The notes: generated from the sequence alone by a model not told the origin. Counted from the stretch's first letter, positions 8,780 through 17,062 are shown. The stretch is 64,000 bases of DNA from Micromonospora antibiotica (GCF_017599305.1 NZ_JAGFWR010000029.1:1-64000), one strand, 5' to 3'. Made by a program: numbers and translations.

Positions 8780-9037
8780 ATGGACGGCCAGCTTGAGGTG
8801 GCCGACCTGCTCGGAAACGCGCCGGAGTGGCAGGAGCGGGCACTGTGCTCGCAGACCGACCCGGAAGCGTTCTTCCCCGAGAAGGGCGGCTCGACCCGCG
8901 AGGCGAAGCGGATCTGTTCGCGGTGCGAGGTCAAGACGGAATGCCTGGAATACGCCCTCGGGCACGACGAGCGGTTCGGGATCTGGGGTGGGCTCTCCGA
9001 GCGGGAGCGGCGCAAGCTGAAGCGGCGGGCCGCCTGA
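8780..9037 (+). CDS. whiB: WhiB-family iron-sulfur transcriptional regulator (WhiB/WhmD type)
   Basis: An 85-residue [4Fe-4S]-binding regulator. The four cluster cysteines are C23, C46, C49 and C55, followed by the GIWGG turn and a basic tail (ERERRKLKRRAA) for DNA contact. ALCSQTDPEAFFPEKGGSTREAKRIC closely resembles Streptomyces WhiB and mycobacterial WhiB2/WhmD, which control sporulation septation and cell division; that phrase is broken here only by its natural residues. The ATG has a strong AAGGAGG ribosome site. Position between F420 genes and the zincin/DUF3499 pair matches mycobacterial synteny, supporting orthology. Confidence 0.93.
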   Translation: MDGQLEVADLLGNAPEWQERALCSQTDPEAFFPEKGGSTREAKRICSRCEVKTECLEYALGHDERFGIWGGLSERERRKLKRRAA

Positions 9038-9358
9038 ATGGAAGGTCGAGTCGGGCGGTGGGGGCCGCCCGGCTCACGCCCACAGCCGGTCGCGGGGGGC
9101 GGCCGGTGTCGGGCGGCGGTCCGGCCACGACGGTGGCCGGGCGTGGCGACGCAGCACCGGGTCACGACGTGACCTGACGCCGGGCGACGGGTCCCGGGCG
9201 ACGGGCAGGTCAGTCCCCGGGCCCCGGGCCGGGTGGTGGAGCCGTCCTCCGGTAGATGAGTGCCCGCCCGGGTGGTGGGCCGGCGGAGTGCTGGTCCTGG
9301 TCAACCTCGGCCGAAGACCCGGGTCGTCACCGGGCGCGCAGCCTCAGGTCAGGCAGCC
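9038..9358. other. Convergent intergenic gap, no gene seen
   Basis: About 320 very G+C-rich bases between the ends of whiB and the zincin-like gene. Short ORFs here have no plausible product. There are GGGCGACGGGTCCCGGGCGA-type direct repeats around 9182-9203 and several weak stems, but no clear terminator. Confidence 0.4.
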
Positions 9359-9808
9359 TCAGGTCAGCTCGTCCGGGTCGACCCCGAGCAGGTTCGCCAC
9401 CTGCTCGATGATCACGTCGTGGACCAGGTCGGCCAGGTCCTCACGGTCCATCGCGCGAAACTCCAACGGCCGCCGGTAGAGCACGATCCGGGGTGGCACC
9501 TCCTGCCGGCCCGGTCGGCCGGGCAGCAACCGGGCCAGCGGCACCTCGCCGTCCTCCAGCACGTCGGAGTCATAGACGTTCAGATCCGGCGGGACGTCCT
9601 CGACGGCGAACTCCACGCCGGCAAGTTCCTTGGCGAACCGGCGCTCCAACGTCTCCACGGTGTCCAGCACCAGGTCGTCGAAGATCTCGGCCTTGGTCCG
9701 GGCCAGCGGCACGGTCGCCGGCACCAGCCGCCCACGCAGGCCACGTCCGTGCCGGTCGCGGTGGTTGCGCCGGCCGGAGCCGGGGCGGCGGCGTTCCGGG
9801 CTCGTCAT
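9359..9808 (-). CDS. Zincin-like metallopeptidase-family protein with altered active-site motif
   Basis: 149 residues from the ATG at 9808 (an in-frame ATG two codons upstream is possible). A basic N-terminal tail precedes the fold (TKAEIFDDLVLDTVETLERRF, then VPPRIVLYRRPLEF). Family members (DUF1025 type, Rv3259-like) normally show HEXXH near the C-terminus; here the motif reads LVHDVIIEQVANLLGVDPDEL. The first His is kept, but the glutamate is Asp and the second His is Gln. It may be inactive or use different ligands. Its place between whiB and the DUF3499 gene is conserved. Confidence 0.8.
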   Translation of the reverse strand: MTSPERRRPGSGRRNHRDRHGRGLRGRLVPATVPLARTKAEIFDDLVLDTVETLERRFAKELAGVEFAVEDVPPDLNVYDSDVLEDGEVPLARLLPGRPGRQEVPPRIVLYRRPLEFRAMDREDLADLVHDVIIEQVANLLGVDPDELT

Positions 9809-9948
9809 GAACAAAAGGGTAGCCCCCGGTCCGGCCCGCCCGATGGCAGCGCGCGCCGACGGGCGCGGCGGGGCGTCAGGTGCGAATTGTGATCACGGTG
9901 ACGGGCGTGTCGGAAAGCGAACCGGTGCGCCGGACCCGGTAATGGGGA

Positions 9949-9954
9949 TACCCT
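9949..9954 (+). promoter_or_regulatory. Candidate -10 for a leaderless DUF3499 transcript
   Basis: TACCCT lies 7 bases before the GTG of the DUF3499 gene, which lacks a ribosome site. This is leaderless-type spacing. Confidence 0.35.
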
Positions 9955-9961
9955 GCCGCAC

Positions 9962-10333
9962 GTGAGGTCACCACGGCGCTGCTCCCGTAACGCCTGCCCC
10001 CGGCAAGCGGTTGCCACATTGACCTATGTCTACAACGAGTCGACCGCTGTCGTGGGGCCGTTGGCGGCCTTCGCCGAGCCACACACGTACGACCTGTGTG
10101 AGCAGCACGCCCGGAGCCTGACCGCCCCCCGGGGCTGGGACGTCGTCCGGCACGAGGGCGAGTTCGAGCCGCCGCCGCCCACCACCGACGACCTGGTCGC
10201 CCTGGCCGAGGCCGTCCGCGAGGCGGCCCGCCCGGTGGCCCCCCGCCCACCCCAGGACGACCACGACCCCCACCCCCAGACCCCGCCCACCGGCCGCCGT
10301 GGTCACCTCCGCGTAATCCCCCCCAACCACTAA
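9962..10333 (+). CDS. DUF3499 family protein
   Basis: 123 residues from GTG. The N-terminus has a zinc-ribbon-like set of cysteines (RRCSRNACPRQA, and later YDLCEQHARSL) typical of this small actinobacterial family (Rv3258c-like). The C-terminus from about residue 85 is Pro/His/Asp-rich and poorly conserved. Function unknown. It marks the left edge of the accessory insert, because the gene that follows it in mycobacteria (phosphomannomutase) is found here only at 38227. Confidence 0.85.
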   Translation: MRSPRRCSRNACPRQAVATLTYVYNESTAVVGPLAAFAEPHTYDLCEQHARSLTAPRGWDVVRHEGEFEPPPPTTDDLVALAEAVREAARPVAPRPPQDDHDPHPQTPPTGRRGHLRVIPPNH

Positions 10334-10348
10334 CCCCACCCCCACGGC

Positions 10349-10402
10349 CCTCCCCACCCCAGGCTCTCCCCACCCCCAGGCCCTCCCCACCCCAGGCCCT
10401 CT
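10349..10402. repeat. C-rich tandem repeats
   Basis: Three imperfect 16-19 base copies of CCCTCCCCACCCCAGG-like sequence directly follow the DUF3499 gene and abut the palindrome at 10403. Confidence 0.6.
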
Positions 10403-10470
10403 CCCCGGTGATCAAGAGGTTTGCGTCAAGTTTGATCTTCAACCTGACGCAAACCTCTTGATCACCGGGG
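10403..10470. repeat. Long perfect palindrome, copy 1 of a dispersed element
   Basis: Perfect 26-bp arms (10403-10428 and 10445-10470; core GGTGATCAAGAGGTTTGCGT) enclose a 16-base loop. It lies between convergent gene ends, with a C-rich left flank and a G-rich right flank. A second copy is at 62758-62817. It could act as a bidirectional terminator or be a REP/MITE-like mobile palindrome. Confidence 0.85.
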
Positions 10471-10535
10471 CCGACGGGTCGCGGGGCCGGCGGGACGGGG
10501 GTCGGCGGGGGTGGTGTGGGGGAGCAGGGTGGGGG

Positions 10536-11912
10536 TTAGTGGCCTAGGAGGGGGGAGAAGAGGGTGGCGCGGCGGGCGGGGCGGCCGGTGCGGTGTTCGA
10601 CCTCGTCGGCGGAGGACATCACCCGGAGGCCGGCGTTGATGGCCAGCCAGCGCAGCGGTTCCGGCTCCCAGCGGGGGGAGCGGTGGCCGACCCACGGGAG
10701 TGCGGTCAGGCCCGACTCCACGCCCCGGATCAGGTCGGCGAGGGTACGGCCGGCCAGGTTGCTCGTCCCCACCCCGTCGCCGACGTAGCCACCGGCCCAA
10801 CCCAGCCCGGACGACCGGTCCAGCCCCACCGACGCGGACCAGTCCCGGGCCACCCCCAGCGGGCCACCCCAGGCATGGGTGACCGGTACGTCCGCGCCGA
10901 GCACCGGGAAGAGTTCACCCAGCGTCCGGCGCAGCGCGGCGAAGACCCGGGGCTCCCGGTCGTATCCGGGGGAGACCCGGGACCCGAAGTGGTACGGGGC
11001 GCCCCGCCCGCCGAAGGCCAGCCTTCCGTCGGCGGTGCGCTGGCCGTACACGATGAGGTGCCGGTAGTCGGCGAAGGTCTCCCGGTCGGCCAGCCCGATC
11101 CGCTCCCAGGTCGGCGCGGGCAGCGGTGCGGTGACCACCATCAGCGAGTAGACCGGGACGACCGTGCGGCGGTGGCCGGGCAGCATCGTGGTGTACGCCT
11201 CGGTGGCCCGGACCACCACGTTCGCGCGTACCGTGCCGTGCGGGGTGACCGCCGCGCCGGGCCGGATCGCGGTGACCGGGGACCGTTCGTACAGCGTCAC
11301 CCCGTGCCGGCGTACGGCGCGGGCCAGGCCCTGGACCAGCTTCCCCGGGTGTACGGCGGCACAGTGCGGGGTGAACGTGCCACCGCGTACCCCGTCGGCG
11401 GCGCACCGGGCGGCGGCCCCGGCGGCGTCGAGCAGGACCAGGTCGTCGGGGTCGAGGCCGTGCTCGCGGGCCTCGGCGACCGCGGCACGCGCCCGGCCGA
11501 GCTGGACGTCGGTACGGGCCAGCAGCACCGTCCCGCCGTGGTGCCAGTCGCAGTCGATCCCCTCGGCGGCCACCACCCGGCCCACCTCGGCGACCGTGTC
11601 GTGCATGGCCCGTTGCAGCGCCAGTGCCTGCGGCCGGCCGTGCCGACGGGCCAACGCCGGCAGTGCGGTGGGGAACAGCGCCGAGCACCAGCCACCGTTG
11701 CGCCCGGACGCGCCGTACCCGGCGATCTCCGCCTCCAGCACGACGATCCGCAGCGTCGGATCGGCCACCGCCAGGTAGTACGCCGTCCACAGCCCGGTGT
11801 AACCGGCACCGACGATCACCACGTCGGCGTCGGTGTCACCGGGCAGCGGCGGGAGCGGGGTCAACGGTTCGTCCACCGTGGACAGCCAGTGGGACAACTC
11901 CGGGTAGCGCAT
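10536..11912 (-). CDS. FAD-dependent amine oxidoreductase (PuuB/OrdL-like)
   Basis: 458 residues of the DAO flavoprotein family. An FAD-binding GXGXXG lies near residue 32 (VVIVGAGYTGLWTAYYLA), followed by GYGASGRNGGW and a C-terminal FAD-binding stretch (GGYVGDGVGTSN). The whole resembles gamma-glutamylputrescine oxidase and other amine oxidases. Expected reaction is oxidative deamination of an amine to an aldehyde in the cytoplasm. It lies downstream of an aminotransferase on the same strand and next to the polyamine transport and catabolism genes, so a polyamine-related substrate is likely; the exact substrate is inferred. Confidence 0.82.
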   Translation of the reverse strand: MRYPELSHWLSTVDEPLTPLPPLPGDTDADVVIVGAGYTGLWTAYYLAVADPTLRIVVLEAEIAGYGASGRNGGWCSALFPTALPALARRHGRPQALALQRAMHDTVAEVGRVVAAEGIDCDWHHGGTVLLARTDVQLGRARAAVAEAREHGLDPDDLVLLDAAGAAARCAADGVRGGTFTPHCAAVHPGKLVQGLARAVRRHGVTLYERSPVTAIRPGAAVTPHGTVRANVVVRATEAYTTMLPGHRRTVVPVYSLMVVTAPLPAPTWERIGLADRETFADYRHLIVYGQRTADGRLAFGGRGAPYHFGSRVSPGYDREPRVFAALRRTLGELFPVLGADVPVTHAWGGPLGVARDWSASVGLDRSSGLGWAGGYVGDGVGTSNLAGRTLADLIRGVESGLTALPWVGHRSPRWEPEPLRWLAINAGLRVMSSADEVEHRTGRPARRATLFSPLLGH

Positions 11913-12110
11913 GCGGGCTCCGGGCGGTCAGCGCCGGCCGGGCCGGCGGCGGAACTTCGCTGGCCGCGAAGTGTCAGTGCCGGCCGGCGGGGACGGGTGG
12001 CCGACCGGGGTGCGGAGGTGCCCCTCGGGTGCGGGGTGGCCGGTCCGGTGCGGGCCGGCCGGCGGGACCGCGGGTCGAGCCGCTGTCCGGCCGGCCGGCC
12101 CGCAGACGGG

Positions 12111-13457
12111 TTACAGCCGGGACCACGCCTCGGTGAGTACGGCGCGCAGGATCTGCTCCATCTCGTCGAACTGCTCCTGCCCGCTGATCAGCGGCGGGGC
12201 GAGCTGCACCACCGGGTCGCCCCGGTCGTCGGCGCGGCAGTAGAGCCCGGCGGAGAAGAGTGCCGTCGACAGGAAACCGCGCAGCAGCCGCTCCGACTCG
12301 GCCTCGTCGAAGGTGGCCTTCGTCGACTTGTCCTTGACCAGCTCGATGCCGTAGAAGTAGCCGTCCCCCCGGACGTCACCGACGATCGGCAGGTCGGTGA
12401 GCTTCTCCAGGGTGGACCGGAAGGCGTCCTCGTTGGCCCGGACGTGGCCGATCAGATCCTCCCGGGCGAACACCTCAAGGTTGGCCAGGGCCACCGCGCA
12501 GGAGACCGGGTGCCCACCGAAGGTCACCCCGTGGGCGAACATGCCGGTCTCGGTGAGGAACGGTTCCATCAGCCGGTCACTGGCGATCATCGCGCCGAGC
12601 GGGGCGTAGCCGGAGGTGATGCCCTTGGCGGTGGTGATGATGTCAGGTTGGTAGCCGTACCGGACGGCACCGAAATACTCGCCGAGCCGACCCCACGAGC
12701 AGATCACCTCGTCGGAGACGAGCAGCACGTCGTACGCGTCGCAGATCTCGCGTACCCGCTGGAAGTAACCGGGCGGCGGCGGGAAGCAGCCGCCGGAGTT
12801 CTGCAACGGCTCCAGGAACACCGCCGCGACCGTGTCCGGCCCCTCCCGTTCGATGGCCCGGCGGATTTCGTCGGCGGCCCAGACGCCGAACGCCTCGGGC
12901 GAGTCGCCGTGCTCGGGGGCCCGGTAGAAGTTGGTGTTCGGCACCTTGATCCCGCCGGGCACCAACGGCTCGAAGTCGCTCTTGATGCCGGGCAGGCCGG
13001 TGATCGACAGGGCGCCCATCGAGGTGCCGTGATAGGCGAGGTAGCGGCTGACCACCTTGTGCTTGTTGGGCCGGCCGGTGCGCTTGAAGTAGGCGCGGGC
13101 CAGCTTCCACGCCGTCTCCACGGCCTCCGAGCCGCCGGTGGTGAAGAAGACCCGGTTCAGGTCGCCGGGCGTCAGCGAGGCGATCTTCTCGGCCAGCTCC
13201 ACGGCCTTCGGGTGGGCGTACGACCACAGTGGGAAGTACGCCAGCTCGGCGGCCTGCTTCGCGGCTGCCTCGGCCAGCTCGGTACGCCCGTGCCCGGCGT
13301 TGACGACGAACAACCCGGCGAGCCCGTCCAGGTAACGACGGCCCTGCGCGTCCCAGACGTACGTGCCCTCGCCGCGCACGATGGTGGGCACCTCGCCGGC
13401 CGAGTAGCTGGCCATCCGGGTGAAGTGCATCCAGAGGTGGTCGGTGGCGTCGGCCAT
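12111..13457 (-). CDS. Class III PLP aminotransferase (putrescine/omega-amino acid type)
   Basis: 448 residues from ATG 13457; an in-frame GTG at 13496 would add 13 residues. The PLP lysine lies in ITTAKGITSGYAPLG, and the family motifs FTTGGSEAVETAWKLA and VSDEVICSWGR are present. Similar enzymes move amino groups from omega-amino acids or diamines such as putrescine to pyruvate or 2-oxoglutarate. Together with the neighbouring oxidase and aldehyde dehydrogenases this would yield 4-aminobutyraldehyde. A motif at 13591-13604, 134 bases upstream, is shared with the potD promoter region. Confidence 0.85.
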   Translation of the reverse strand: MADATDHLWMHFTRMASYSAGEVPTIVRGEGTYVWDAQGRRYLDGLAGLFVVNAGHGRTELAEAAAKQAAELAYFPLWSYAHPKAVELAEKIASLTPGDLNRVFFTTGGSEAVETAWKLARAYFKRTGRPNKHKVVSRYLAYHGTSMGALSITGLPGIKSDFEPLVPGGIKVPNTNFYRAPEHGDSPEAFGVWAADEIRRAIEREGPDTVAAVFLEPLQNSGGCFPPPPGYFQRVREICDAYDVLLVSDEVICSWGRLGEYFGAVRYGYQPDIITTAKGITSGYAPLGAMIASDRLMEPFLTETGMFAHGVTFGGHPVSCAVALANLEVFAREDLIGHVRANEDAFRSTLEKLTDLPIVGDVRGDGYFYGIELVKDKSTKATFDEAESERLLRGFLSTALFSAGLYCRADDRGDPVVQLAPPLISGQEQFDEMEQILRAVLTEAWSRL

Positions 13458-13997
13458 GTCAGCCCCATCGGGTCTCGGGCCGGGCAGGGGTGACACCGGC
13501 CGCTCTGCCCACGGTTATCCCACAGTCCGGCCGCGAAATGCAAGCCTAGTTCGCCTTCTGTGCGACGGATTCAGCGCGAGCGTGAGTCCACGGCAACGGA
13601 TTCCGCAGACCCGGGTGTCGGTGGTCCCGCCGGCTGACGGTCTGCCGGCCCGTGGTCCGTCCGGGTGGGGTGATCGACCCGATGTCGGCCACCTGGCGAG
13701 GCCCGGGGCGTGAGGATGCCGCTGTGCCGGCCCACAGGAGTGGATCAAGCTTGCTGCGGGCGGTGCGGCGGGTTCCCGCGAGGCGGGGACGCCGTCGGCC
13801 CACGGGTGGGAACCGTCGGGTGGGCGGACCAGCGTGGGTGATTCGCGGTGCACTTCCGGTGCACTTCGCGGACCTTCCAGGGCACCTCGGGGGCCCCTGC
13901 CGGAGGTCCGCGCCGACACGCCGACGACTGGCGGACATCGACACGCACTGTCGCTATGGTGCGCCGGAGCGTGTCGGTCAGGTGGAAGGGGCTACCG
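13458..13997. other. Divergent intergenic region between aminotransferase and XRE regulator
   Basis: 540 bases with no supported gene; ORFs here have no recognisable product. It includes the CGGCAACGGATTCC motif (13591-13604) and a direct repeat GGTGCACTTC (two copies at about 13846-13867), which could be an operator for one of the flanking genes. Confidence 0.45.
13591..13604. promoter_or_regulatory. Candidate operator shared with potD/lrp region (copy A)
   Basis: CGGCAACGGATTCC matches 13 of 14 bases of CGGCAACGGAATCC at 15752-15765. Both lie 110-140 bases upstream of polyamine genes, with an Lrp-type regulator encoded beside copy B. Binding is inferred. Confidence 0.4.
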
Positions 13998-14762
13998 GTG
14001 AACGAGGTGCTTCGGGTGGCGATGGCGGAGCGCGGGGAAACGGTGGAATCGCTGGCGCATCGGGTGGGGGTGGATCCGAAGACGGCCGGCCGGTGGCTCA
14101 GCTCGGGGCGGGTGCCGCATCCGCGTACCCGGGTGGCGGTGGCCGGCGTCCTCGGGCGGGAGCCGGCCGAACTCTGGCCCGAGCCCTACCGTCGCCGCGA
14201 CCTGCCCTGGTTCCGCCCGTGGGCAGAACTGGAACAGGACGCCACCTCGATCCGGTCGTACCAGCCGCTGGTGTTGCCCGGCCTGGTTCAGACCGAGGAC
14301 TACGCCCGCGCGGTGCTGCGCGCCGGAGGGCTCTCGACCGATGAGGTCGAGCAACTCGTCGTCAGCCGGTTGGCGCGGCAGGCCGTGCTCGATCGCGACC
14401 CGCCGCCGCAGCTGGTGATCGTGGTCGACGAGGCCGTGCTGTGCCGGACGGTCGGCGATCCCGAGGTGATGGCCCGCCAGATGGGTCACCTGGCGGACGG
14501 CGCTGACCGGGAACATGTGCAGGTTCGGGTAATTCCTGCGGACGAGCCTTGGCATGCCGGTCTGGCTGGCCCGTTCATGCTGGCCCGACTGCCGGACGGG
14601 GTCGAGGTGGCCTATCTGGACAATCAGCTCCGTGGCGAGCTGGTGACCGAGAGCGCTGACGTTGTTAGCCTTGGCAGGAGGTGGGAGAGCGTGGCCGGTA
14701 AGGCGCTGTCCGCCCGCCAGTCGATCTCCCTGATTCGGGAAGCGGTGAAGAGATGGATCTGA
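13998..14762 (+). CDS. XRE-family regulator with DUF5753 domain
   Basis: 254 residues from GTG 13998, which follows GGAAGGGG by 7 bases; longer in-frame versions lack such a site. An N-terminal helix-turn-helix (ETVESLAHRVGVDPKTAGRWL) is followed by a DUF5753 ligand-binding-like region (YQPLVLPGLVQTEDYARAVL). Proteins of this type pair with DUF397 proteins in Streptomyces and Micromonospora and influence development or antibiotic production. Its stop overlaps the first of two DUF397 genes by 10 bases. Confidence 0.88.
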   Translation: MNEVLRVAMAERGETVESLAHRVGVDPKTAGRWLSSGRVPHPRTRVAVAGVLGREPAELWPEPYRRRDLPWFRPWAELEQDATSIRSYQPLVLPGLVQTEDYARAVLRAGGLSTDEVEQLVVSRLARQAVLDRDPPPQLVIVVDEAVLCRTVGDPEVMARQMGHLADGADREHVQVRVIPADEPWHAGLAGPFMLARLPDGVEVAYLDNQLRGELVTESADVVSLGRRWESVAGKALSARQSISLIREAVKRWI

Positions 14763-14935
14763 TCGAGCCCCGCTGGCGCACGGCCACTCGGAGCAGCAGT
14801 AACGGCGGTGACTGTGTTGAGGTGGCGGACAATTTGCCGGGTCGGGTGCTGGTGCGGGACAGCAAGGACCGGGTCGGCGGCACGCTGACCTTCACCCCAG
14901 AGGTCTGGTGTGCCTTCGTCGCCGCCCAGAAGTGA
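14753..14935 (+). CDS. DUF397 protein, copy 1
   Basis: 60 residues (MDLIEPRWRTATRSSSNGG, CVEVADNLPG, VRDSKDR) matching the DUF397 family, small proteins that bind and modulate the neighbouring XRE regulator. It overlaps the regulator's stop by 10 bases. A second, nearly identical gene follows after 11 bases, with 72 consecutive identical nucleotides, implying a recent duplication. Confidence 0.87.
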   Translation: MDLIEPRWRTATRSSSNGGDCVEVADNLPGRVLVRDSKDRVGGTLTFTPEVWCAFVAAQK

Positions 14936-14946
14936 GCGGTGGAGAG

Positions 14947-15126
14947 ATGGACCTGATCGAGCCCCGCTGGCGTACCGCCAGCCGCAGCAGCAACAACGGC
15001 GGTGACTGTGTTGAGGTGGCGGACAATTTGCCGGGTCGGGTGCTGGTGCGGGACAGCAAGGACCGGACGGGCGGCACGTTGAGCTTCACCCCCGACGCCT
15101 GGCGTGCCTTCGTCGCCGCCCGCTGA
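14947..15126 (+). CDS. DUF397 protein, copy 2
   Basis: 59 residues from the ATG at 14947, preceded by GGAGAG; the longer ORF from 14908 overlaps copy 1 and is not needed. Sequence differs from copy 1 at few positions (TASRSSNNGG, TGGTLSFTPDAWRAFVAAR). Nucleotides 14995-15066 are identical to 14801-14872. It is likely a partner of the XRE regulator, either redundant or beginning to diverge. Confidence 0.86.
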   Translation: MDLIEPRWRTASRSSNNGGDCVEVADNLPGRVLVRDSKDRTGGTLSFTPDAWRAFVAAR

Positions 15127-15157
15127 GCCTCGGGGGGGCAGGCCACGGTGGGTGGGC

Positions 15158-15670
15158 TCAGGCCGTACCCCAGCTGTAGGTCTGTTTGCGGAGCTTGAGA
15201 TAGACGAACGCCTCGGTGGCGAGCACCCCGGGCACCGACCGCAGCCGTTGCAGGATCTCCAGCAGGTGGGCGTCGTTGCGGCAGACCACCTCGGCGAGCA
15301 GGTCGAACGAGCCGGCGGTGATCACCACGTAGTCGAGTTCGTCGAACTCGGCCAGCCGGTCGGCGACGGCCTCCAGGTCGCCGTCGGTGCGCAGGCCGAT
15401 CATGGCCTGCCGGGGGAAGCCGAGCTGGAGCGGGTCGGTCACCGCGACGATCTGCATCACCCCGGCGTCGAGCAGTCGCTGCACCCGCTGGCGGACCGCC
15501 GCCTCGGAGAGCCCCACGGCCTTGCCGATGGTCGCGTACGGCCGGCGGCCGTCCTGCTGTAGCTGCTCGATGATCTGTTTCGCCACGTCGTCCAACAGCG
15601 CGTGGCTGGCACCTTCGCGCACCGTGACGCGTCGCCCCCCGCTGCCGTTCTCGTGCTGTCGGATCGTCAT
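15158..15670 (-). CDS. Lrp/AsnC family transcriptional regulator
   Basis: 170 residues; ATG 7 bases after GGGGAG. A winged helix-turn-helix (IIEQLQQDGRRPYATIGKAVGLSEAAVRQRVQRL) is followed by the RAM ligand-binding domain (TAGSFDLLAEVVCRNDAHLLEIL). Lrp-type proteins sense amino acids and control transport and catabolism. It is divergent from the potDABC operon with a 207-base gap, so it probably regulates that operon and perhaps the aminotransferase, amine oxidase and GABA genes nearby. Confidence 0.92.
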   Translation of the reverse strand: MTIRQHENGSGGRRVTVREGASHALLDDVAKQIIEQLQQDGRRPYATIGKAVGLSEAAVRQRVQRLLDAGVMQIVAVTDPLQLGFPRQAMIGLRTDGDLEAVADRLAEFDELDYVVITAGSFDLLAEVVCRNDAHLLEILQRLRSVPGVLATEAFVYLKLRKQTYSWGTA

Positions 15671-15751
15671 CGACCGCTCCCCATGTCCGTTCCCCCAGCT
15701 GAGCCTAGTGCCATCGCGCAGTTTGGCGTAATTCGTCGTCAGAGGCTATTG

Positions 15752-15765
15752 CGGCAACGGAATCC
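15752..15765. promoter_or_regulatory. Candidate operator between lrp-like gene and potD (copy B)
   Basis: CGGCAACGGAATCC in the divergent promoter region; 13 of 14 bases match copy A at 13591. It overlaps a short inverted repeat (TTGCGGCAA). A plausible Lrp-family target, not proven. Confidence 0.4.
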
Positions 15766-15877
15766 CTTGTGAGGCTGGTTACCTCATGCCAGGATCAGTC
15801 GTCTCAGGCACCCGACCCCTCCCGCCGGCGCCGCACCCCGTCCCCGCCGCCGTCGGACGACCCCTAGGAGTCGTCAC

Positions 15878-17062
15878 ATGCGTATTCCCCTGCGGCCCCT
15901 CACCCGGCGTGGACTGCTCACCGGCACCCTCGGATCGGCCGCCCTGCTCGCCACGGGCGGCAGCCTCGCCGGCTGCGGCACCAAGGCCGCTACCCAGACC
16001 GAGGCGGGCTGCAAGAGCGACGACCTGTCGGCCACGGAGAAGACCCTCGCCTTCTCCAACTGGCCGCAGTACATGGACGTGGACGACAAGGACGCCGCGA
16101 AGCGGCCCAGCCTCGACGCGTTCGTCGCCGCCAGCGGCATCCAGGTGACCTACACCGAGGACATCAACGACAACAACGAGTTCTTCGGCAAGGTGCAGAA
16201 CCAGCTGGCCGGCTGTCAGAGCACCGGGCGGGACATCATCGTCCTGACCGACTGGATGGCCGCCCGGATGATCAGGCTCGGCTGGATCCAGAAGCTCGAC
16301 CCGGCCAAGGTGCCGAACGTGGCGGCCAACCTGCTGCCGTCGCTGCGCGGGCGTTCCTTCGATCCGGAGGACCGGGTCGCGATCCCGTGGCAGTCCGGCC
16401 TCGCCGGGCTGGCCTACAACGGCAGCGTCACCGGGGAGATCCGCACCGTCGACGAGCTGCTCACCCGCCCCGATCTCAAGGGCAAGGTGACCGCCCTGTC
16501 GGAGATGCGGGACACCATGGGCCTGCTGCTCTCCTCGAACGGGCACGACCCGTCGAACTTCACCGCCGCGCAGTTCGACGACGCGCTCAACAAGCTGCGC
16601 AAGGCCGTCGAATCCAAGCAGATCCGTCGCTTCACCGGCAACGACTACGCCCCCGACCTGGCCAAGGGGGACATCGCCGCGTGTGTCGGCTGGTCCGGTG
16701 ACGTGATCCAACTGGCCGGCGACAACCCCAAGATCAAGTTCGTCGCGCCGGACTCCGGGGTGATGCTGTTCAGCGACAACATGCTGGTGCCCAACAAGGC
16801 CACCCACCGGGGCAACGCCGAAGCGCTGATCGACTACTACTACCAGCCGGCGGTCGCCGCGAAGCTCGCCGCGTTCGTCAACTACATCTGCCCGGTCAAG
16901 GGCGCCCAGGCCGAGATGGAGAAGATCGACCCGGAGCTGGCCGCCAACCCGCTGATCTTCCCGGACGACACCCTGCTGGCGAAGTCGAAGGTCTTCATGG
17001 CCCTCGACGAAAAACAGGAAAAGGAATACGAGTCGAAGTTCCAGCAGGTCATCGGAGCGTGA
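15878..17062 (+). CDS. potD: Polyamine ABC transporter substrate-binding lipoprotein (PotD-like)
   Basis: 394 residues. The N-terminus has a twin-arginine stretch (LTRRGLLTG) and a lipobox ending at C33 (GGSLAGC), so it is exported, probably by Tat, and lipid-anchored. The mature part matches spermidine/putrescine-binding proteins (LAFSNWPQYMDV, VTYTEDINDNNEFFGK). It is first in an operon with overlapping potA, potB and potC. Its substrate is expected to be putrescine, spermidine or a related amine, consistent with the catabolic genes around it. Confidence 0.93.
   Translation: MRIPLRPLTRRGLLTGTLGSAALLATGGSLAGCGTKAATQTEAGCKSDDLSATEKTLAFSNWPQYMDVDDKDAAKRPSLDAFVAASGIQVTYTEDINDNNEFFGKVQNQLAGCQSTGRDIIVLTDWMAARMIRLGWIQKLDPAKVPNVAANLLPSLRGRSFDPEDRVAIPWQSGLAGLAYNGSVTGEIRTVDELLTRPDLKGKVTALSEMRDTMGLLLSSNGHDPSNFTAAQFDDALNKLRKAVESKQIRRFTGNDYAPDLAKGDIAACVGWSGDVIQLAGDNPKIKFVAPDSGVMLFSDNMLVPNKATHRGNAEALIDYYYQPAVAAKLAAFVNYICPVKGAQAEMEKIDPELAANPLIFPDDTLLAKSKVFMALDEKQEKEYESKFQQVIGA

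Noticed and set aside
10593..13493. 966-codon plus-strand frame opposite the amine oxidase and aminotransferase
   Set aside because: Shadow frame; both minus-strand products have complete family motifs and this one has none.
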